Assembly (NCBI RefSeq): GCF_002865585.1
Contig: NZ_CP025581.1
Span: 1,302,001-1,366,000 of the forward strand
Direction of reading: 5' to 3'
From: Nocardioides houyundeii
GTDB taxonomy: Bacteria > Actinomycetota > Actinomycetes > Propionibacteriales > Nocardioidaceae
Length of the DNA: 64,000 nucleotides
Shown here: positions 45,791 through 55,006 of the stretch, one piece after another
How the letters are laid out: every line of letters begins with the position of its first letter
Position numbering within the stretch: position 1 is the first letter of the stretch
The notes under the pieces: model-generated
Seen by the model: only the letters and a program-made list of their open reading frames with translations
What the model was told of the DNA's origin: nothing
Databases searched by the model: none
Program-made: the position numbers and the translations under genes

Positions 45791-46270
45791 ATGTGGACCC
45801 TGATGGACTCACCAATCGGAGAGCTGCGCATCGTGGAGCAGCACGACGCGATCGTCGCCATCGAGTTCTCGCCGTTCCGGCCTCCGGGGGAGCGCGCCCT
45901 GGGGGAGCGCGACGACGGCCACCCGGTGCTGGCCGAGGCGGTGCGACAGCTGCGGGCCTACTTCGGCCGAGAGCTGCAGGAGTTCGACCTGCCGCTGGCG
46001 CCCCAGGGCAGCGAGTTCGCCCAGCGGGTGTGGAAGGAGCTGCTGGCCCTGCCCTACGGGGAGACGGCCTCCTACGGGCAGATCGCGGTACGGCTGGGAC
46101 ACACCAACGCCGCCTCGCGGGCGGTGGGCCTGGCCAACGGCCGCAACCCGATCCCGATCGTCATCCCCTGCCACCGGGTGATCGGTGCCAACGGCGCCCT
46201 CACCGGCTATGCGGGCGGCCTGGAGCGCAAGCAGCTGCTGCTGGGGCTGGAGACCGACGGGCTCTTCTGA
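45791..46270 (+). CDS. ogt: methylated-DNA-[protein]-cysteine S-methyltransferase
   Basis: 159 residues from ATG 45791. Suicide O6-methylguanine repair protein with acceptor Cys127 in IPIVIPCHRVIGANG. Helix-turn-helix segment KELLALPYGETASYGQIAVRLGHTNAASRAVGLANGRNP precedes it. It lacks the Ada N-terminal domain, which here is on the preceding gene. Immediate adjacency to the Ada-AlkA gene indicates a single alkylation-response operon. Confidence 0.96.
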   Translation: MWTLMDSPIGELRIVEQHDAIVAIEFSPFRPPGERALGERDDGHPVLAEAVRQLRAYFGRELQEFDLPLAPQGSEFAQRVWKELLALPYGETASYGQIAVRLGHTNAASRAVGLANGRNPIPIVIPCHRVIGANGALTGYAGGLERKQLLLGLETDGLF

Positions 46271-46280
46271 GGGCCGCCGG

Positions 46281-46670
46281 TCAGACCTGCGACGGGGCAG
46301 AGGGCCGGCGACGCAGCAGCGTCCCGGCGGCCGCCCCGAGCGCGGCCGGGACCCCGATCAGTGCGAGCAGGAACGGGACGAAGGTGGCCAGGTCCTCGAG
46401 GAACACCTCGAGGTCGAAGGAGCCGTCCTGAGCAGCCAGCCCGGTGACCGGGGCGAGCACCACCGCCACCACGCACCAGCGCACCAGCGTGGGCAGGAAC
46501 CCGATGGACCGGGCGTCGAGGAAGGACCACACCAGGGCGACCAGCGCGTAGCCGGCGAAGAGCAGCAGCCCGACGCCCAGTCCGTCCTCCCCGGTGGCCA
46601 GCAGCAGCGCCAGGCCGTACCCGGCAGCCAGCACCAGCAGGCTCACGACCGTGGCGACGGTCCAGCTCAT
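46281..46670 (-). CDS. small membrane protein of unknown function
   Basis: 129 residues from ATG 46670, overlapping the IclR stop (ATGA). Four hydrophobic spans (VATVVSLLVLAAGYGLALLL, VGLLLFAGYALVALVWSFL, WCVVAVVLAPVTGLAA, FVPFLLALIGVPAALGAAAG) and a basic C-terminus LLRRRP. Not recognised. Its link to the IclR gene is only by coupling. Confidence 0.8.
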   Translation of the reverse strand: MSWTVATVVSLLVLAAGYGLALLLATGEDGLGVGLLLFAGYALVALVWSFLDARSIGFLPTLVRWCVVAVVLAPVTGLAAQDGSFDLEVFLEDLATFVPFLLALIGVPAALGAAAGTLLRRRPSAPSQV

Positions 46671-47389
46671 TCCGCGGCTGCTCGGCGCAGCGACTCCGAG
46701 AGCCGCTCGGCCGCGGCCAGCACGGCGGGAGCGTGCATGCGACCAGGCTGCCGGGAGAGTCGCTCCAGCGGACCGGAGACCGAGACCGCGGCGATGATCT
46801 TGCCGCCGGGAGAGCGCACGGGCGCCGAGACCGAGGCGACGCCCTGCTCGCGCTCGCCGACGCTCTGGGCCCAGCCCCGTCGACGGATGCCGGACAGCGC
46901 GGTGGCCGAGTACGCCGCGTTCTGCAGGCCCCGGTGCATGCGCTCGGGGTCCTCCCAAGCGAGCAGCACCTGGGCCGCGGACCCGGCGCGCATGGTCAGC
47001 TGGGAGCCGACGGGGATGGTGTCGCGCAGTCCGCTGGGACGCTCCGCGGCCGCGACGCAGACCCGGTGCTCGCCCTGGCGGCGCCACAGCTGGGCGGACT
47101 CGCCGGTGATGTCGCGCAGCCGGGCCAGCACGGGCCCGGCGGCGGCCAGCAGCCGGTCCTCGCCCGCCGCTGCCGACAGCTCGGCGAGCCGGGGGCCCAG
47201 CACGAAGCGTCCCTGCATGTCGCGGGCCACCAGGCGGTGGTGCTCCAGCGCGACGGCGAGCCGATGGGCGGTGGGTCGAGCCAGGCCTGTGCCGGCGACC
47301 AGTCCCGCCAGGGTGGCCGGGCCCGCCTCGAGGGCGGCGAGCACCAGGGCGGCCTTGTCGAGAACGCCGACTCCACTAGAGTTGTCCAT
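46667..47389 (-). CDS. IclR-family regulator of leucine genes (LtbR/NdgR-like)
   Basis: 240 residues from ATG 47389. N-terminal winged helix (residues 8-65: VLDKAALVLAALEAGPATLAGLVAGTGLARPTAHRLAVALEHHRLV) and C-terminal IclR effector domain. It is divergent from leuC. This order is known for LtbR in corynebacteria and NdgR in Streptomyces, which control leuCD, so the same role is inferred. Very short N-terminal arm (MDNSSGVG), as in those proteins. Confidence 0.88.
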   Translation of the reverse strand: MDNSSGVGVLDKAALVLAALEAGPATLAGLVAGTGLARPTAHRLAVALEHHRLVARDMQGRFVLGPRLAELSAAAGEDRLLAAAGPVLARLRDITGESAQLWRRQGEHRVCVAAAERPSGLRDTIPVGSQLTMRAGSAAQVLLAWEDPERMHRGLQNAAYSATALSGIRRRGWAQSVGEREQGVASVSAPVRSPGGKIIAAVSVSGPLERLSRQPGRMHAPAVLAAAERLSESLRRAAAE

Positions 47390-47391
47390 AT

Positions 47392-47403
47392 GGCAATACT
47401 GCC
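47392..47403. promoter_or_regulatory. GGCA-N4-TGCC palindrome between the IclR gene and leuC
   Basis: GGCA-ATAC-TGCC lies three bases upstream of the IclR-gene start, in the 93-base divergent gap before leuC. It is a plausible site for the IclR protein, both for autoregulation and leuC control. Short, so chance cannot be excluded. Confidence 0.4.
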
Positions 47404-47482
47404 GTCTCATTGGATGGGATGCAAGAGGTAGTGTTCGCGATGGTCCAGACCGGACCGCCAGATGAACCGAGAGGAGCAGGTC

Positions 47483-48912
47483 GTGGGCAAAACCCTGGCC
47501 GAGAAGGTGTGGGACGCACATGTCGTCCGTAGCGCGGAGGGTGAACCCGACCTTCTCTACATCGATCTCCACCTCATCCATGAGGTGACCAGCCCCCAGG
47601 CCTTCGACGGGCTGCGTCTCGCCGGTCGTCAGGTCCGGCGCCCTGACCTCACCCTGGCGACCGAGGACCACAACGTCCCCACCCTGAACTGGGACCAGCC
47701 GATCGCCGACCCGGTGAGCCGCACGCAGGTCGAGACCCTGCGCAAGAACGCCGCCGAGTTCGGCGTGCGGCTGCACCCGCTGGGCGACATCGAGCAGGGC
47801 ATCGTCCACGTCGTCGGACCGCAGCTGGGCCTGACCCAGCCCGGGATGACCATCGTGTGCGGCGACAGCCACACCTCGACCCACGGAGCCTTCGGCGCGA
47901 TCGCCTTCGGCATCGGCACCTCCGAGGTCGAGCACGTGCTGGCCACGCAGACGTTGACCCAGGCCAAGCCCAAGACCATGGCCGTCACCATCAACGGCCA
48001 CCTGCCCGAGGGCGTCACTGCCAAGGACATGGTGCTCACGCTGATCGCCCACACCGGCACCGGCGGCGGACAGGGCTACATCGTCGAGTACCGCGGCACC
48101 GCCATCGAGGAGCTCTCCATGGAGGGCCGCATGACGGTGTGCAACATGTCGATCGAGTGGGGCGCCAAGGCAGGCCTGATCGCTCCCGACCAGACCACCT
48201 TCGACTACATCGAGGGCAAGCCCGAGGCGCCCAAGGGTGCCGACTGGGACGCCGCGGTCGAGAACTGGCAGACGCTGGTGAGCGATCCCGACGCGGTCTT
48301 CGACAAGGAGATCGTGCTCGACGCCTCGACCATGACCCCGTTCGTCACCTGGGGGACCAACCCCGGCCAGGGCGTCCCGCTGGGTGCCACGGTGCCGCGG
48401 CCCGAGGACTTCGCCGACGCCGGCGACCAGCTCACCACCCGCAAGGCCCTGGAGTACATGGGTCTCGAGGCCGGCACCCCGATGCGCGAGATCAAGGTCG
48501 ACACCGTCTTCGTCGGCTCCTGCACCAACGGGCGGATCGAGGACCTGCGGCTGGCCGCGTCCATCCTCGAGGGCCACCGGGTGGATCCCGACACCCGGCT
48601 GCTGGTCGTCCCCGGCTCGGTCCGGGTGCGCCTGCAGGCCGAGGCGGAAGGGCTGGACAAGATCTTCCTCGACGCCGGCGCGGAGTGGCGAGGCGCCGGG
48701 TGCTCGATGTGCCTGGGCATGAACCCCGACCAGCTGGCTCCGCAGGAGCGCAGCGCCTCGACGTCCAACCGCAACTTCGAGGGCCGACAGGGCAAGGGGG
48801 GCGCACCCACCTGGTCTCGGTCCCGGTCGCGGCGGCCACCGCCGTGCGCGGCACCCTGTCCTCGCCGTCCGACCTGGCGCCGGCGACGTCGACCTCGAGC
48901 AAGGAGCACTGA
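47483..48912 (+). CDS. leuC: 3-isopropylmalate dehydratase large subunit, frameshifted as written
   Basis: Starts at GTG 47483; AGGAG ends six bases upstream, better than ATG 47462. Aconitase-type enzyme, 4Fe-4[54 protein letters not shown] and [15 protein letters not shown] are conserved and carry the cluster cysteines. At the G6 run 48796-48801 the frame slips. The other frame reads [20 protein letters not shown] and stops at 48912, the normal LeuC end (about 476 residues). Read literally, the frame instead continues through an Arg/Pro-rich linker into leuD. Confidence 0.93.
48796..48801 (+). other. G6 run: site of the leuC frameshift
   Basis: Six G follow CAA in the [13 protein letters not shown] segment. 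Seven would give Lys-Gly-Gly-Arg-Thr-His and the normal LeuC terminus; six give a 676-residue LeuC-LeuD fusion. The site could be a sequencing error, a recent mutation, or a slippage site. Confidence 0.8.
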
Positions 48913-48913
48913 C

Positions 48914-49513
48914 GTGGAGAAGTTCAGCACCCACACCGGCGTCGGCGTACCGCTGCGGCGCACCAACGTCGACACCGACCAGATCATCCCCGCCGTCTAC
49001 CTCAAGCGCGTCACTCGTGACGGGTTCGAGGACGGCCTCTTCGCGGCCTGGCGCAACGACCCCGACTTCATCCTCAACCAGCCGGCGTACGCCGCCGGCT
49101 CGGTGCTGGTCGCGGGACCGGACTTCGGGACCGGATCCTCGCGCGAGCACGCCGTGTGGGCGCTGCAGAACTACGGCTTCAAGGCCGTTATCTCGCCCCG
49201 CTTCGCCGACATCTTCCGAGGCAACTCGGGCAAGGCCGGCCTGCTGGCCGCCCAAGTGGACGAGGCTGTCGTGGAGCGGCTGTGGCAGATCCTGGAGGCC
49301 ACTCCCGGAGCCGAGGTCACCGTCGACCTGGAGTCCCGCACGGTGCGTGCCGGCGAGGGGGACGAGGCCGTGGTCGCGACCTTCGACATCGACGACTACA
49401 CCCGCTGGCGGTTGCTCGAGGGACTCGACGACATCGGCATCACGTTGGGCTTCGAGGACGCCATCACCGCGTTCGAGTCGAGCCGGCCGAGCTGGAAACC
49501 CGCAACCCAGTAA
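48914..49513 (+). CDS. leuD: 3-isopropylmalate dehydratase small subunit
   Basis: 199 residues from GTG 48914, two bases after the restored leuC stop. Swivel domain: [24 protein letters not shown] near residue 10, [36 protein letters not shown], and a C-terminal [18 protein letters not shown]. It pairs with LeuC in leucine synthesis, and in the citramalate route to isoleucine begun by CimA in this window. Same frame as the leuC N-terminal part, hence the apparent fusion. Confidence 0.96.
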   Translation: MEKFSTHTGVGVPLRRTNVDTDQIIPAVYLKRVTRDGFEDGLFAAWRNDPDFILNQPAYAAGSVLVAGPDFGTGSSREHAVWALQNYGFKAVISPRFADIFRGNSGKAGLLAAQVDEAVVERLWQILEATPGAEVTVDLESRTVRAGEGDEAVVATFDIDDYTRWRLLEGLDDIGITLGFEDAITAFESSRPSWKPATQ

Positions 49514-49628
49514 GGAAAAACTTCCTCCCAACACGGCGCGGTGATTGTGGCAGGGGCCACAACTACTTAGCGTGAGCCGCAGATAGTCGAGCACGGGCTC
49601 GGCCGCCAGCTCATTGGAAGGGAAGCTA

Positions 49629-50405
49629 GTGAACAAGTCACAGCTCATCGATGCCCTCGCCGCACGCTACGAGGGCAATCGCAAGGCCGCGTCCCACGCT
49701 CTCGAGTCCGTCCTGGACACGATCACCCGCGAGGTGGCCAAGGGTGAGAAGGTCGCGATCACCGGTTTCGGTTCCTTTGAGAAGCGCATCCGAGACGCCC
49801 GGTGGGTCCGCAACCCCCAGACGGGCGAACGGATGAAGGCCAAGAAGAAGGCGGTGCCTGCCTTCAAGCCCGGGCAGGACCTGAAGAACATCGTCTCCGG
49901 CGCCAAGAAGCTGCCCAAGCTCGCTCCCGCCGTGGCCCTGGCGCCGGCCCGGGCCGCTGCCGCGGCTGCTACCTCGGTCGCGGGGTCCGCTGCCAAGAGG
50001 GCTGCCCCGGCCAAGGCCACCGCCAAGCAGGCCGCACCGGCCAAGAAGGCCACCCCCGCCAAGAAGACGGCGTCGAAGTCGACCGCGGCCACGAGCACGG
50101 CCGCCAAGAAGACGGCGGCCAAGAGCACGGCCGCGAAGAAGACGGCGGCCACGAGCACGGCCGCCAAGAAGACGGCGACCAAGAGCACGCCCGCCAAGAA
50201 GACCGCCGCCAAGAAGACGACGACCAAGAGCACGCCCGCCAAGAAGACCGCCGCCAAGAAGACGGCGGCCAAGAGCACGCCCGCCAAGAAGAGCGCCGCC
50301 AAGAGCACGCCCGCGAAGGTGGCGGCGAGCACGTCGGCGACCAGCAAGACCACGGCGCCGGCCAAGAAGGCGCCTGCCAAGAAGGCCGCCGCGAAGAAGG
50401 CCTAG
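49629..50405 (+). CDS. hup: HU-family nucleoid protein with long Lys/Ala tail
   Basis: 258 residues from GTG 49629, with GGAAGGGAAG upstream. Residues 1-90 are [40 protein letters not shown] and [25 protein letters not shown]. Residues 100-258 are a low-complexity tail of Ala-Lys-Lys-Thr/Ser-Pro units, like the histone-H1-like tail of actinobacterial HupB/Hlp, which binds and compacts DNA and is a target of acetylation. The tail here is long. Ends before a strong terminator. Confidence 0.96.
   Translation: MNKSQLIDALAARYEGNRKAASHALESVLDTITREVAKGEKVAITGFGSFEKRIRDARWVRNPQTGERMKAKKKAVPAFKPGQDLKNIVSGAKKLPKLAPAVALAPARAAAAAATSVAGSAAKRAAPAKATAKQAAPAKKATPAKKTASKSTAATSTAAKKTAAKSTAAKKTAATSTAAKKTATKSTPAKKTAAKKTTTKSTPAKKTAAKKTAAKSTPAKKSAAKSTPAKVAASTSATSKTTAPAKKAPAKKAAAKKA
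50046..50345 (+). repeat. Degenerate tandem repeats encoding the HU tail
   Basis: Units of about 24-36 bases built on GCCAAGAAGACGGCGGCC and AAGAGCACGCCCGCC recur through this stretch, encoding KTAAKS-, KKTAATS- and [11 protein letters not shown] blocks. Such repeats expand and contract easily and can be mis-assembled. The opposite strand reads as an apparent hydrophobic open frame, which is an artefact. Confidence 0.85.
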
Positions 50406-50428
50406 CTCGGCAGTCTCCGCCTCGAGAG

Positions 50429-50458
50429 CAGACCCGCCCGGCTCACCGGGCGGGTCTG
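50429..50458. terminator. Bidirectional terminator between hup and cofC
   Basis: CAGACCCGCCCGG pairs exactly with CCGGGCGGGTCTG around loop CTCA (13-bp stem), 24 bases after the hup stop. The convergent cofC stop (50443) falls inside it. It should serve both genes. Confidence 0.88.
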
Positions 50459-51093
50459 TCTGCGTCTGTGCCAGCCACGTGACCCATCACGCGTCGGGTG
50501 TGGGCGCCCACGCCCAGGACCATCACCCTGCCCAGGTCCGCAGCCTCGTCGACGTCCTGGCACAGCCCGTCGGCTGCTCCGACCAGCTCGACCGCGCCCG
50601 CTGCCTCGTGCAGACGACGTGAGTCGGGACCGAAGTGCGGTGCGAACGCCTCGTGCGGGGCGGTGTAGAGGGTGGTGCCGCGGCCGCCGCGATCAGCCAC
50701 GAAGGCCGGACCCTGCGGCGCCGAGCCCAGTACTGCCGAGAGGTTCTCCGGATCCAGCGCGGGCAGGTCGGCGCAGAGCACCGCGGGACGCAGGTCGGGC
50801 CAGCGCCGGGCAGCCTCCGCCTCGGCCTGGACGAGACTGGCGTTGAGGTCGCCCGAGACCCCGTCCGGGAGCACGTGGCAACCACTCGCGCCCAGGCTGG
50901 CCGCGAGCGCGGAGTCGTCGGTGACCACCAGCACAGCGGAGACCAACGGGGCCGCCAGGGCCGCCTCGACCGTGTCCCGGGCGAAGGCTTCGGCGAGATC
51001 GCGCCGGAGCCCGTCGGGAAGGCCCGTGAGGCGGGACTTGCCGACCCGGGGTGGTTTCACCGGCACCAGGACGACGAAGCGAGAGGAAGACAT
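50443..51093 (-). CDS. cofC: 2-phospho-L-lactate (phosphoenolpyruvate) guanylyltransferase
   Basis: 216 residues from ATG 51093. Coenzyme F420 biosynthesis enzyme coupling GTP with a 3-carbon phosphoacid (phosphoenolpyruvate in actinobacteria). N-terminal nucleotidyltransferase motif [16 protein letters not shown] (residues 7-22), [16 protein letters not shown] with the metal Asp, and [14 protein letters not shown]. The family is confined mainly to F420 makers, supporting an actinobacterial host. fbiA and fbiB are not in the window. Confidence 0.93.
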   Translation of the reverse strand: MSSSRFVVLVPVKPPRVGKSRLTGLPDGLRRDLAEAFARDTVEAALAAPLVSAVLVVTDDSALAASLGASGCHVLPDGVSGDLNASLVQAEAEAARRWPDLRPAVLCADLPALDPENLSAVLGSAPQGPAFVADRGGRGTTLYTAPHEAFAPHFGPDSRRLHEAAGAVELVGAADGLCQDVDEAADLGRVMVLGVGAHTRRVMGHVAGTDADRPAR

Positions 51094-51202
51094 CGAGTCG
51101 ATCCTCCCATCGCCCCCGGTCTCGAAGCGAGTAACCTCGTCCCATCCTCGGGCTCGTTGGTCGCCTGCCCTCCGGCACCGTGGGTGGGAGGTGGGGCGAA
51201 GC

Positions 51203-51994
51203 GTGCGTGGTGGTACGTCGCGGCGGAACTGGGGATGGGGCTTCCTCGTGGGCAACGCGATCCTGCGCCCCGGACTGCTCCTCCTCACCAGCCAGACCTG
51301 GCGCGGTGGCGAGCGGATTCCCAGCACCGGCGGCTGCATCCTCGCCATCAACCACGTCTCCCATGCTGACCCTGTGGTCACCGCGGAGTTCGTGATGGCA
51401 CACGGTCGGCTGCCGCGCTACCTGGCCAAGTCCAACCTCTTCCAGGTCAACCGGTTCGTGTCCTGGGTCCTCAACTCTGCCGGGCAGATCCCCGTCGAGC
51501 GCCTGACGCCGGACGCCGTCGGTGCCTACGACGCAGCGGTGCAGGCGGTGGCCGCGGGGGAGTGCCTGGTGGTGTATCCCGAGGGCACGCTGACCCGGGA
51601 CCCCGACCTGTGGCCCATGCGTGGCAAGTCCGGTGCCGCCCGGGTCGCCCTGGCCACCGGCGCCCCGGTCATCCCCGCGGCCCAGTGGGGGGCCCAGCAG
51701 CTGCTCCCGCCGTACTCGAAGCGGCTGCGCCTGTGGCACCGCACGCGGGTGACCATGTCCGTGGGCGAGCCTGTGGACCTGTCCGACCTGGTGGGCCAGG
51801 AGCCGACCCCAGCCGTGGTCGCTGAGATGACTGACAGGATCATGGCCGCGATCGTCGCCCTGCTGGAAGAGTTGCGGGGCGAGCGGGCTCCCGCTGAGAG
51901 GTTCGACCCCCGAAAGGCCGGGGTCAGGGCCATCGGGAACCCCCGAGGGAAGCCAGACCAGAAGCGCCGTCGAAGGAAGAGGGACAAGAACTGA
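51203..51994 (+). CDS. plsC: 1-acyl-sn-glycerol-3-phosphate acyltransferase
   Basis: 263 residues from GTG 51203 (GTG 51191 possible; the much longer frame from 50672 is a shadow of cofC). Makes phosphatidic acid at the membrane. [13 protein letters not shown] holds the catalytic NHxSxxD (normally NHxSxxD/HX4D), SAGQIPVER and [29 protein letters not shown] hold the FPEG-type motif. Basic C-terminus ([14 protein letters not shown]). TGATG coupled to gpsA, forming a phospholipid precursor operon. Confidence 0.93.
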   Translation: MRGGTSRRNWGWGFLVGNAILRPGLLLLTSQTWRGGERIPSTGGCILAINHVSHADPVVTAEFVMAHGRLPRYLAKSNLFQVNRFVSWVLNSAGQIPVERLTPDAVGAYDAAVQAVAAGECLVVYPEGTLTRDPDLWPMRGKSGAARVALATGAPVIPAAQWGAQQLLPPYSKRLRLWHRTRVTMSVGEPVDLSDLVGQEPTPAVVAEMTDRIMAAIVALLEELRGERAPAERFDPRKAGVRAIGNPRGKPDQKRRRRKRDKN

Positions 51995-52995
51995 TGAGCA
52001 AGGTCGCAGTCCTCAGTGCCGGGTCGTGGGGCACCGCCTTCTCCATCGTGCTGGCCGACGCCGGGAACGAGGTGGTCCTCTGGGCGCGGCGTGAGGAGCT
52101 GGCCTCCGCGATCCGCACCAAGCACGAGAACCTCGACTACCTGCCCGGCATCGAGCTCCCGGAGTCGGTGACGGCCACCAGCGACGCCGCCGAGGCACTG
52201 GAGGGAGCCGAGGTCGTCGTGTTCGCCACGCCGTCGCAGACCTTCCGGGAGAACCTCACCAGCTGGGCGCCGCTGATCCCGCCCGACGCGGTGATGGTCA
52301 GCCTGATGAAGGGCGTCGAGCTGGGGACCCTGAAGAGGATGAGCGAGGTCATCGCCGAGGTCACCGGCGCGGGCCCCGAGCGCATCGCCGTGGTCAGCGG
52401 CCCCAACCTGGCCAAGGAGATCGCGATGCGCGAGCCCGCTGCCTCCGTCGTGGCGTGCGCGGACGCCGAGGTCGCCAAGCATCTCCAGCACCTGTGCCAC
52501 TCTCCGGCATTCCGGCCCTACACCTCCGTCGACGTGCTCGGCTGCGAGCTCGGAGGGGCGTACAAGAACGTGGTGGGCCTGGTCGTCGGCATGGCGGTGG
52601 GACTGGGCTTCGGTGACAACACCACGGCCTCCCTGATCACCCGCGGCCTGGCCGAGACCGCGCGCCTGGCCTCCGCCTTGGGCGCCAACCCGCTGACCCT
52701 GATGGGCCTGGCGGGGCTGGGTGACCTGGTCGCCACCTGCTCCTCGCCGCTGTCACGCAACCGCTCGTTCGGCGAGAAGCTCGGACAGGGCATGACGGTG
52801 GCGGAGATCCTGGCGTCGACCCGCCAGGTGGCCGAGGGTGCGAAGTCCTGCTCCTCGCTGCGTGCCCTGGCCCAGCAGCACGGGGTGGACGCACCGATCG
52901 CCTCACACGTCGACGACGTGGTCGCCGGCCGGATCACGGCCATGGACATGATGAACGCCTTCATCATGCGCGACACCAAGGCCGAGACCGACTAG
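51994..52995 (+). CDS. gpsA: glycerol-3-phosphate dehydrogenase [NAD(P)+]
   Basis: 333 residues, ATG overlapping the plsC stop. It makes sn-glycerol-3-phosphate for phospholipids. Dinucleotide loop [21 protein letters not shown] (first Gly of the usual GAGSWGTA is Ser here), [20 protein letters not shown], and [35 protein letters not shown] with the catalytic Lys. Supplies the substrate chain that leads to PlsC. Confidence 0.97.
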   Translation: MSKVAVLSAGSWGTAFSIVLADAGNEVVLWARREELASAIRTKHENLDYLPGIELPESVTATSDAAEALEGAEVVVFATPSQTFRENLTSWAPLIPPDAVMVSLMKGVELGTLKRMSEVIAEVTGAGPERIAVVSGPNLAKEIAMREPAASVVACADAEVAKHLQHLCHSPAFRPYTSVDVLGCELGGAYKNVVGLVVGMAVGLGFGDNTTASLITRGLAETARLASALGANPLTLMGLAGLGDLVATCSSPLSRNRSFGEKLGQGMTVAEILASTRQVAEGAKSCSSLRALAQQHGVDAPIASHVDDVVAGRITAMDMMNAFIMRDTKAETD

Positions 52996-53095
52996 CCGTC
53001 TTCCTTGGTCATCGCCCGGCGAGGGCATGCCGAATGCCGCATCTGGCACCTGCGGGCGTGACATCGGGCCGCTAGTAGGCTCTACCTTTACGAAT

Positions 53096-53770
53096 GTGTG
53101 CTTCTCGATGAGCGCCGATCTGACCGCCGGCGTGGCCCTGCTGCCCGTCGCTGTGGTCTCCCTGCGCGAGGTCCGCACGGCCCGGGAGCTGCCGTTCGCG
53201 TCGCTGCCGTTGCTCTTCGCTCTCCACCAGCTGACCGAGGCCCTCGTCTGGCACGGCGCGTCCGACTACGTCTCGGCCGGTGTCCAGCACGCCGCCGCGC
53301 TGATCTACGTCCTCTTCGCCTACCCGGTCCTCCCGGTCCTGGTGCCGCTCGCCGTGCTGCTGCTCGAGCCTCACGGGAGGCGCCAGCGGGTGGCGCCGTT
53401 CGTCCTGCTCGGCGCGGTGGTCTCGGCGTACCTGCTCTGGGCGGTGCTCGACGGCCCGCTCGTGGTCAGGGAGGAGCCGCACGCACTTGTCTACGGCGTC
53501 GGCCTGACGTACGGGACGATGTGGGCCGTGCTCTACGTCGTGGCGGTGATCGGCCCGTCGGTGCTGTCGGGCTATCCCTCGATCGTCGCCTTCGGGCTGC
53601 TCAACCTCGTCGGGCTCACGGTCGTCGCCATCGTCTACGTCGAGGCGTTCGCGTCGCTGTGGTGCGTCTACGCGGCGCTGATCTCCACGCTGGTCACCGT
53701 GCACATGGTGCTGCGCCGCCGGCTGTCCGACCTCCACCGCCTCGAGGGTCAGGCCCTGGCACCTGCCTGA
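53096..53770 (+). CDS. DUF6629-type integral membrane protein
   Basis: 224 residues from GTG 53096, chosen because it gives the MCFSMSADL start expected of this family (ATG 53108 would lose it). Seven membrane spans. Conserved polar points are LFALHQLTEALVW near residue 40 and the aromatic/Cys segment SLWCVYAALIST. A TAGGCT 20 bases before the start suggests a very short or absent 5' leader. Function unknown. Confidence 0.8.
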   Translation: MCFSMSADLTAGVALLPVAVVSLREVRTARELPFASLPLLFALHQLTEALVWHGASDYVSAGVQHAAALIYVLFAYPVLPVLVPLAVLLLEPHGRRQRVAPFVLLGAVVSAYLLWAVLDGPLVVREEPHALVYGVGLTYGTMWAVLYVVAVIGPSVLSGYPSIVAFGLLNLVGLTVVAIVYVEAFASLWCVYAALISTLVTVHMVLRRRLSDLHRLEGQALAPA

Positions 53771-53836
53771 GCACACGCCCGGGGCCCCGGCCAGCTGTCG
53801 TCGCAGGACCTCGACCAACGTGCCTGGACATCACGG

Positions 53837-54973
53837 CTAGACGACCAGGTCGTCCAGGGCCCCCCGGAGGTCGTCCCACAGGTCCTCGACGTCCTCGATG
53901 CCGACCGACATCCGCACCAGGGCGTCGGGGATCGTCGCCGGCTCCGACTTCCATCGGCGACGGCGCTCGAAGCTCGACTCCACCCCGCCCAGAGACGTGG
54001 CGTGCACCCACAGGCTCGTCTTGCGGGTCAGCAGGTCAGCGGCCAGGGGGCCCTGGGCGAGCACCACCGAGACGATGCCGCCGAAGCCGGGGTAGCGGAC
54101 CTCTGAGATCGCCGGGTGCTCGCGCAGCCTGGCCACCAGCTCCTGGGCGTTGGCCTGCGCGCGCTCGACCCGGAGGTGCAGGGTGCGGAGACCGCGCAGC
54201 GTCAGCCAGGCCTCGAACGGGCCCGGCACGGCCCCGACGAGGTCGCGGCGACCCTTCAGCACGGCGTACAGCTCGTCGTCGCGTGTCACCACGGCGCCCA
54301 TCAGCACGTCGCTGTGGCCCGCGAGGTACTTGGTGGCCGAGTGCACCACCAGGTCGACCTCGTCCTCGAGCGGCGTCTGCAGCAGGGGCGTGGCGAAGGT
54401 GTTGTCCACGACCACGTACGCCCCGGCCTCGTGGGCGGCTCGGGTGATCGTCGCGATGTCGGCGATCTCCAGGGCCGGGTTGGTCGGCGACTCCAGCCAG
54501 ACCAGCGCCGCCCCGTCGCAGGCGGCCGTCACCGCGGCTGTGTCGGTGATGTCGACCAGCTCGCAGGTCAGTCGTCCCCGGGCCTCGAGGTCGGCCAGCT
54601 GCATCACGGTGCCGTTGTAGGCGTGCCGGGGGGCGACCACCTTGGCGCCGGTGCCGACCAGGTCCAGCACGCAGGCCACCGCGGCCAGACCCGAGGCGAA
54701 GGTCAGGCAGCGGCCGCCCTCCAGGGCGCCCAAGGCGTCCTCCAGTGCGGTCCAGGTCGGGTTGCCGTACCGCCCGTACTCCACGTCCCCACCCGCGACG
54801 TACGTCGCGGCCATGGTGATGGGGGTGTTGAGCGGCGCGTCCGGCTCGTGCGCGGGGCGGCCCACGGTCACCGCGAGGGTGCTGGGGCGGAGCGCGGAGC
54901 CTCGTGCCGTGGCCGGGTGGGCGGACGGGACGGGGGGCGTGACGGGGGTCTCGGCAGGGACGTCGGATGACAT
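53837..54973 (-). CDS. cystathionine gamma-synthase/lyase-type PLP enzyme
   Basis: 378 residues from ATG 54973. Trans-sulfuration family: NTPITMAATYVAGGDVEYGRYGNPTWTALEDALGALEGG, VVDNTFATPLLQTPLEDEVDLVVHSATKYLAGHSDVLMG with the PLP lysine, and SLGGVESSFERRRRW at the C-terminal substrate site. It could be MetB (homoserine-ester plus Cys to cystathionine) or a gamma-lyase. The Ser/Glu site residues do not settle it, and no neighbour does. Divergent from ddl with a 33-base gap. Confidence 0.9.
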   Translation of the reverse strand: MSSDVPAETPVTPPVPSAHPATARGSALRPSTLAVTVGRPAHEPDAPLNTPITMAATYVAGGDVEYGRYGNPTWTALEDALGALEGGRCLTFASGLAAVACVLDLVGTGAKVVAPRHAYNGTVMQLADLEARGRLTCELVDITDTAAVTAACDGAALVWLESPTNPALEIADIATITRAAHEAGAYVVVDNTFATPLLQTPLEDEVDLVVHSATKYLAGHSDVLMGAVVTRDDELYAVLKGRRDLVGAVPGPFEAWLTLRGLRTLHLRVERAQANAQELVARLREHPAISEVRYPGFGGIVSVVLAQGPLAADLLTRKTSLWVHATSLGGVESSFERRRRWKSEPATIPDALVRMSVGIEDVEDLWDDLRGALDDLVV

Positions 54974-55006
54974 GCCCACGAGCCTAGGCCGCTAAGGTCT
55001 GGCCCG

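Noticed and set aside
47483..49513. Natural LeuC-LeuD fusion protein
   Set aside because: Not called as a gene, because the missing LeuC C-terminus is intact in the neighbouring frame with its own stop two bases before leuD; kept only as a finding.
49667..50380. Hydrophobic 237-codon open frame opposite hup
   Set aside because: It is the complement of the repetitive Lys/Ala codons of the HU tail, which reads as Phe/Leu/Val/Ala; not a real membrane protein.
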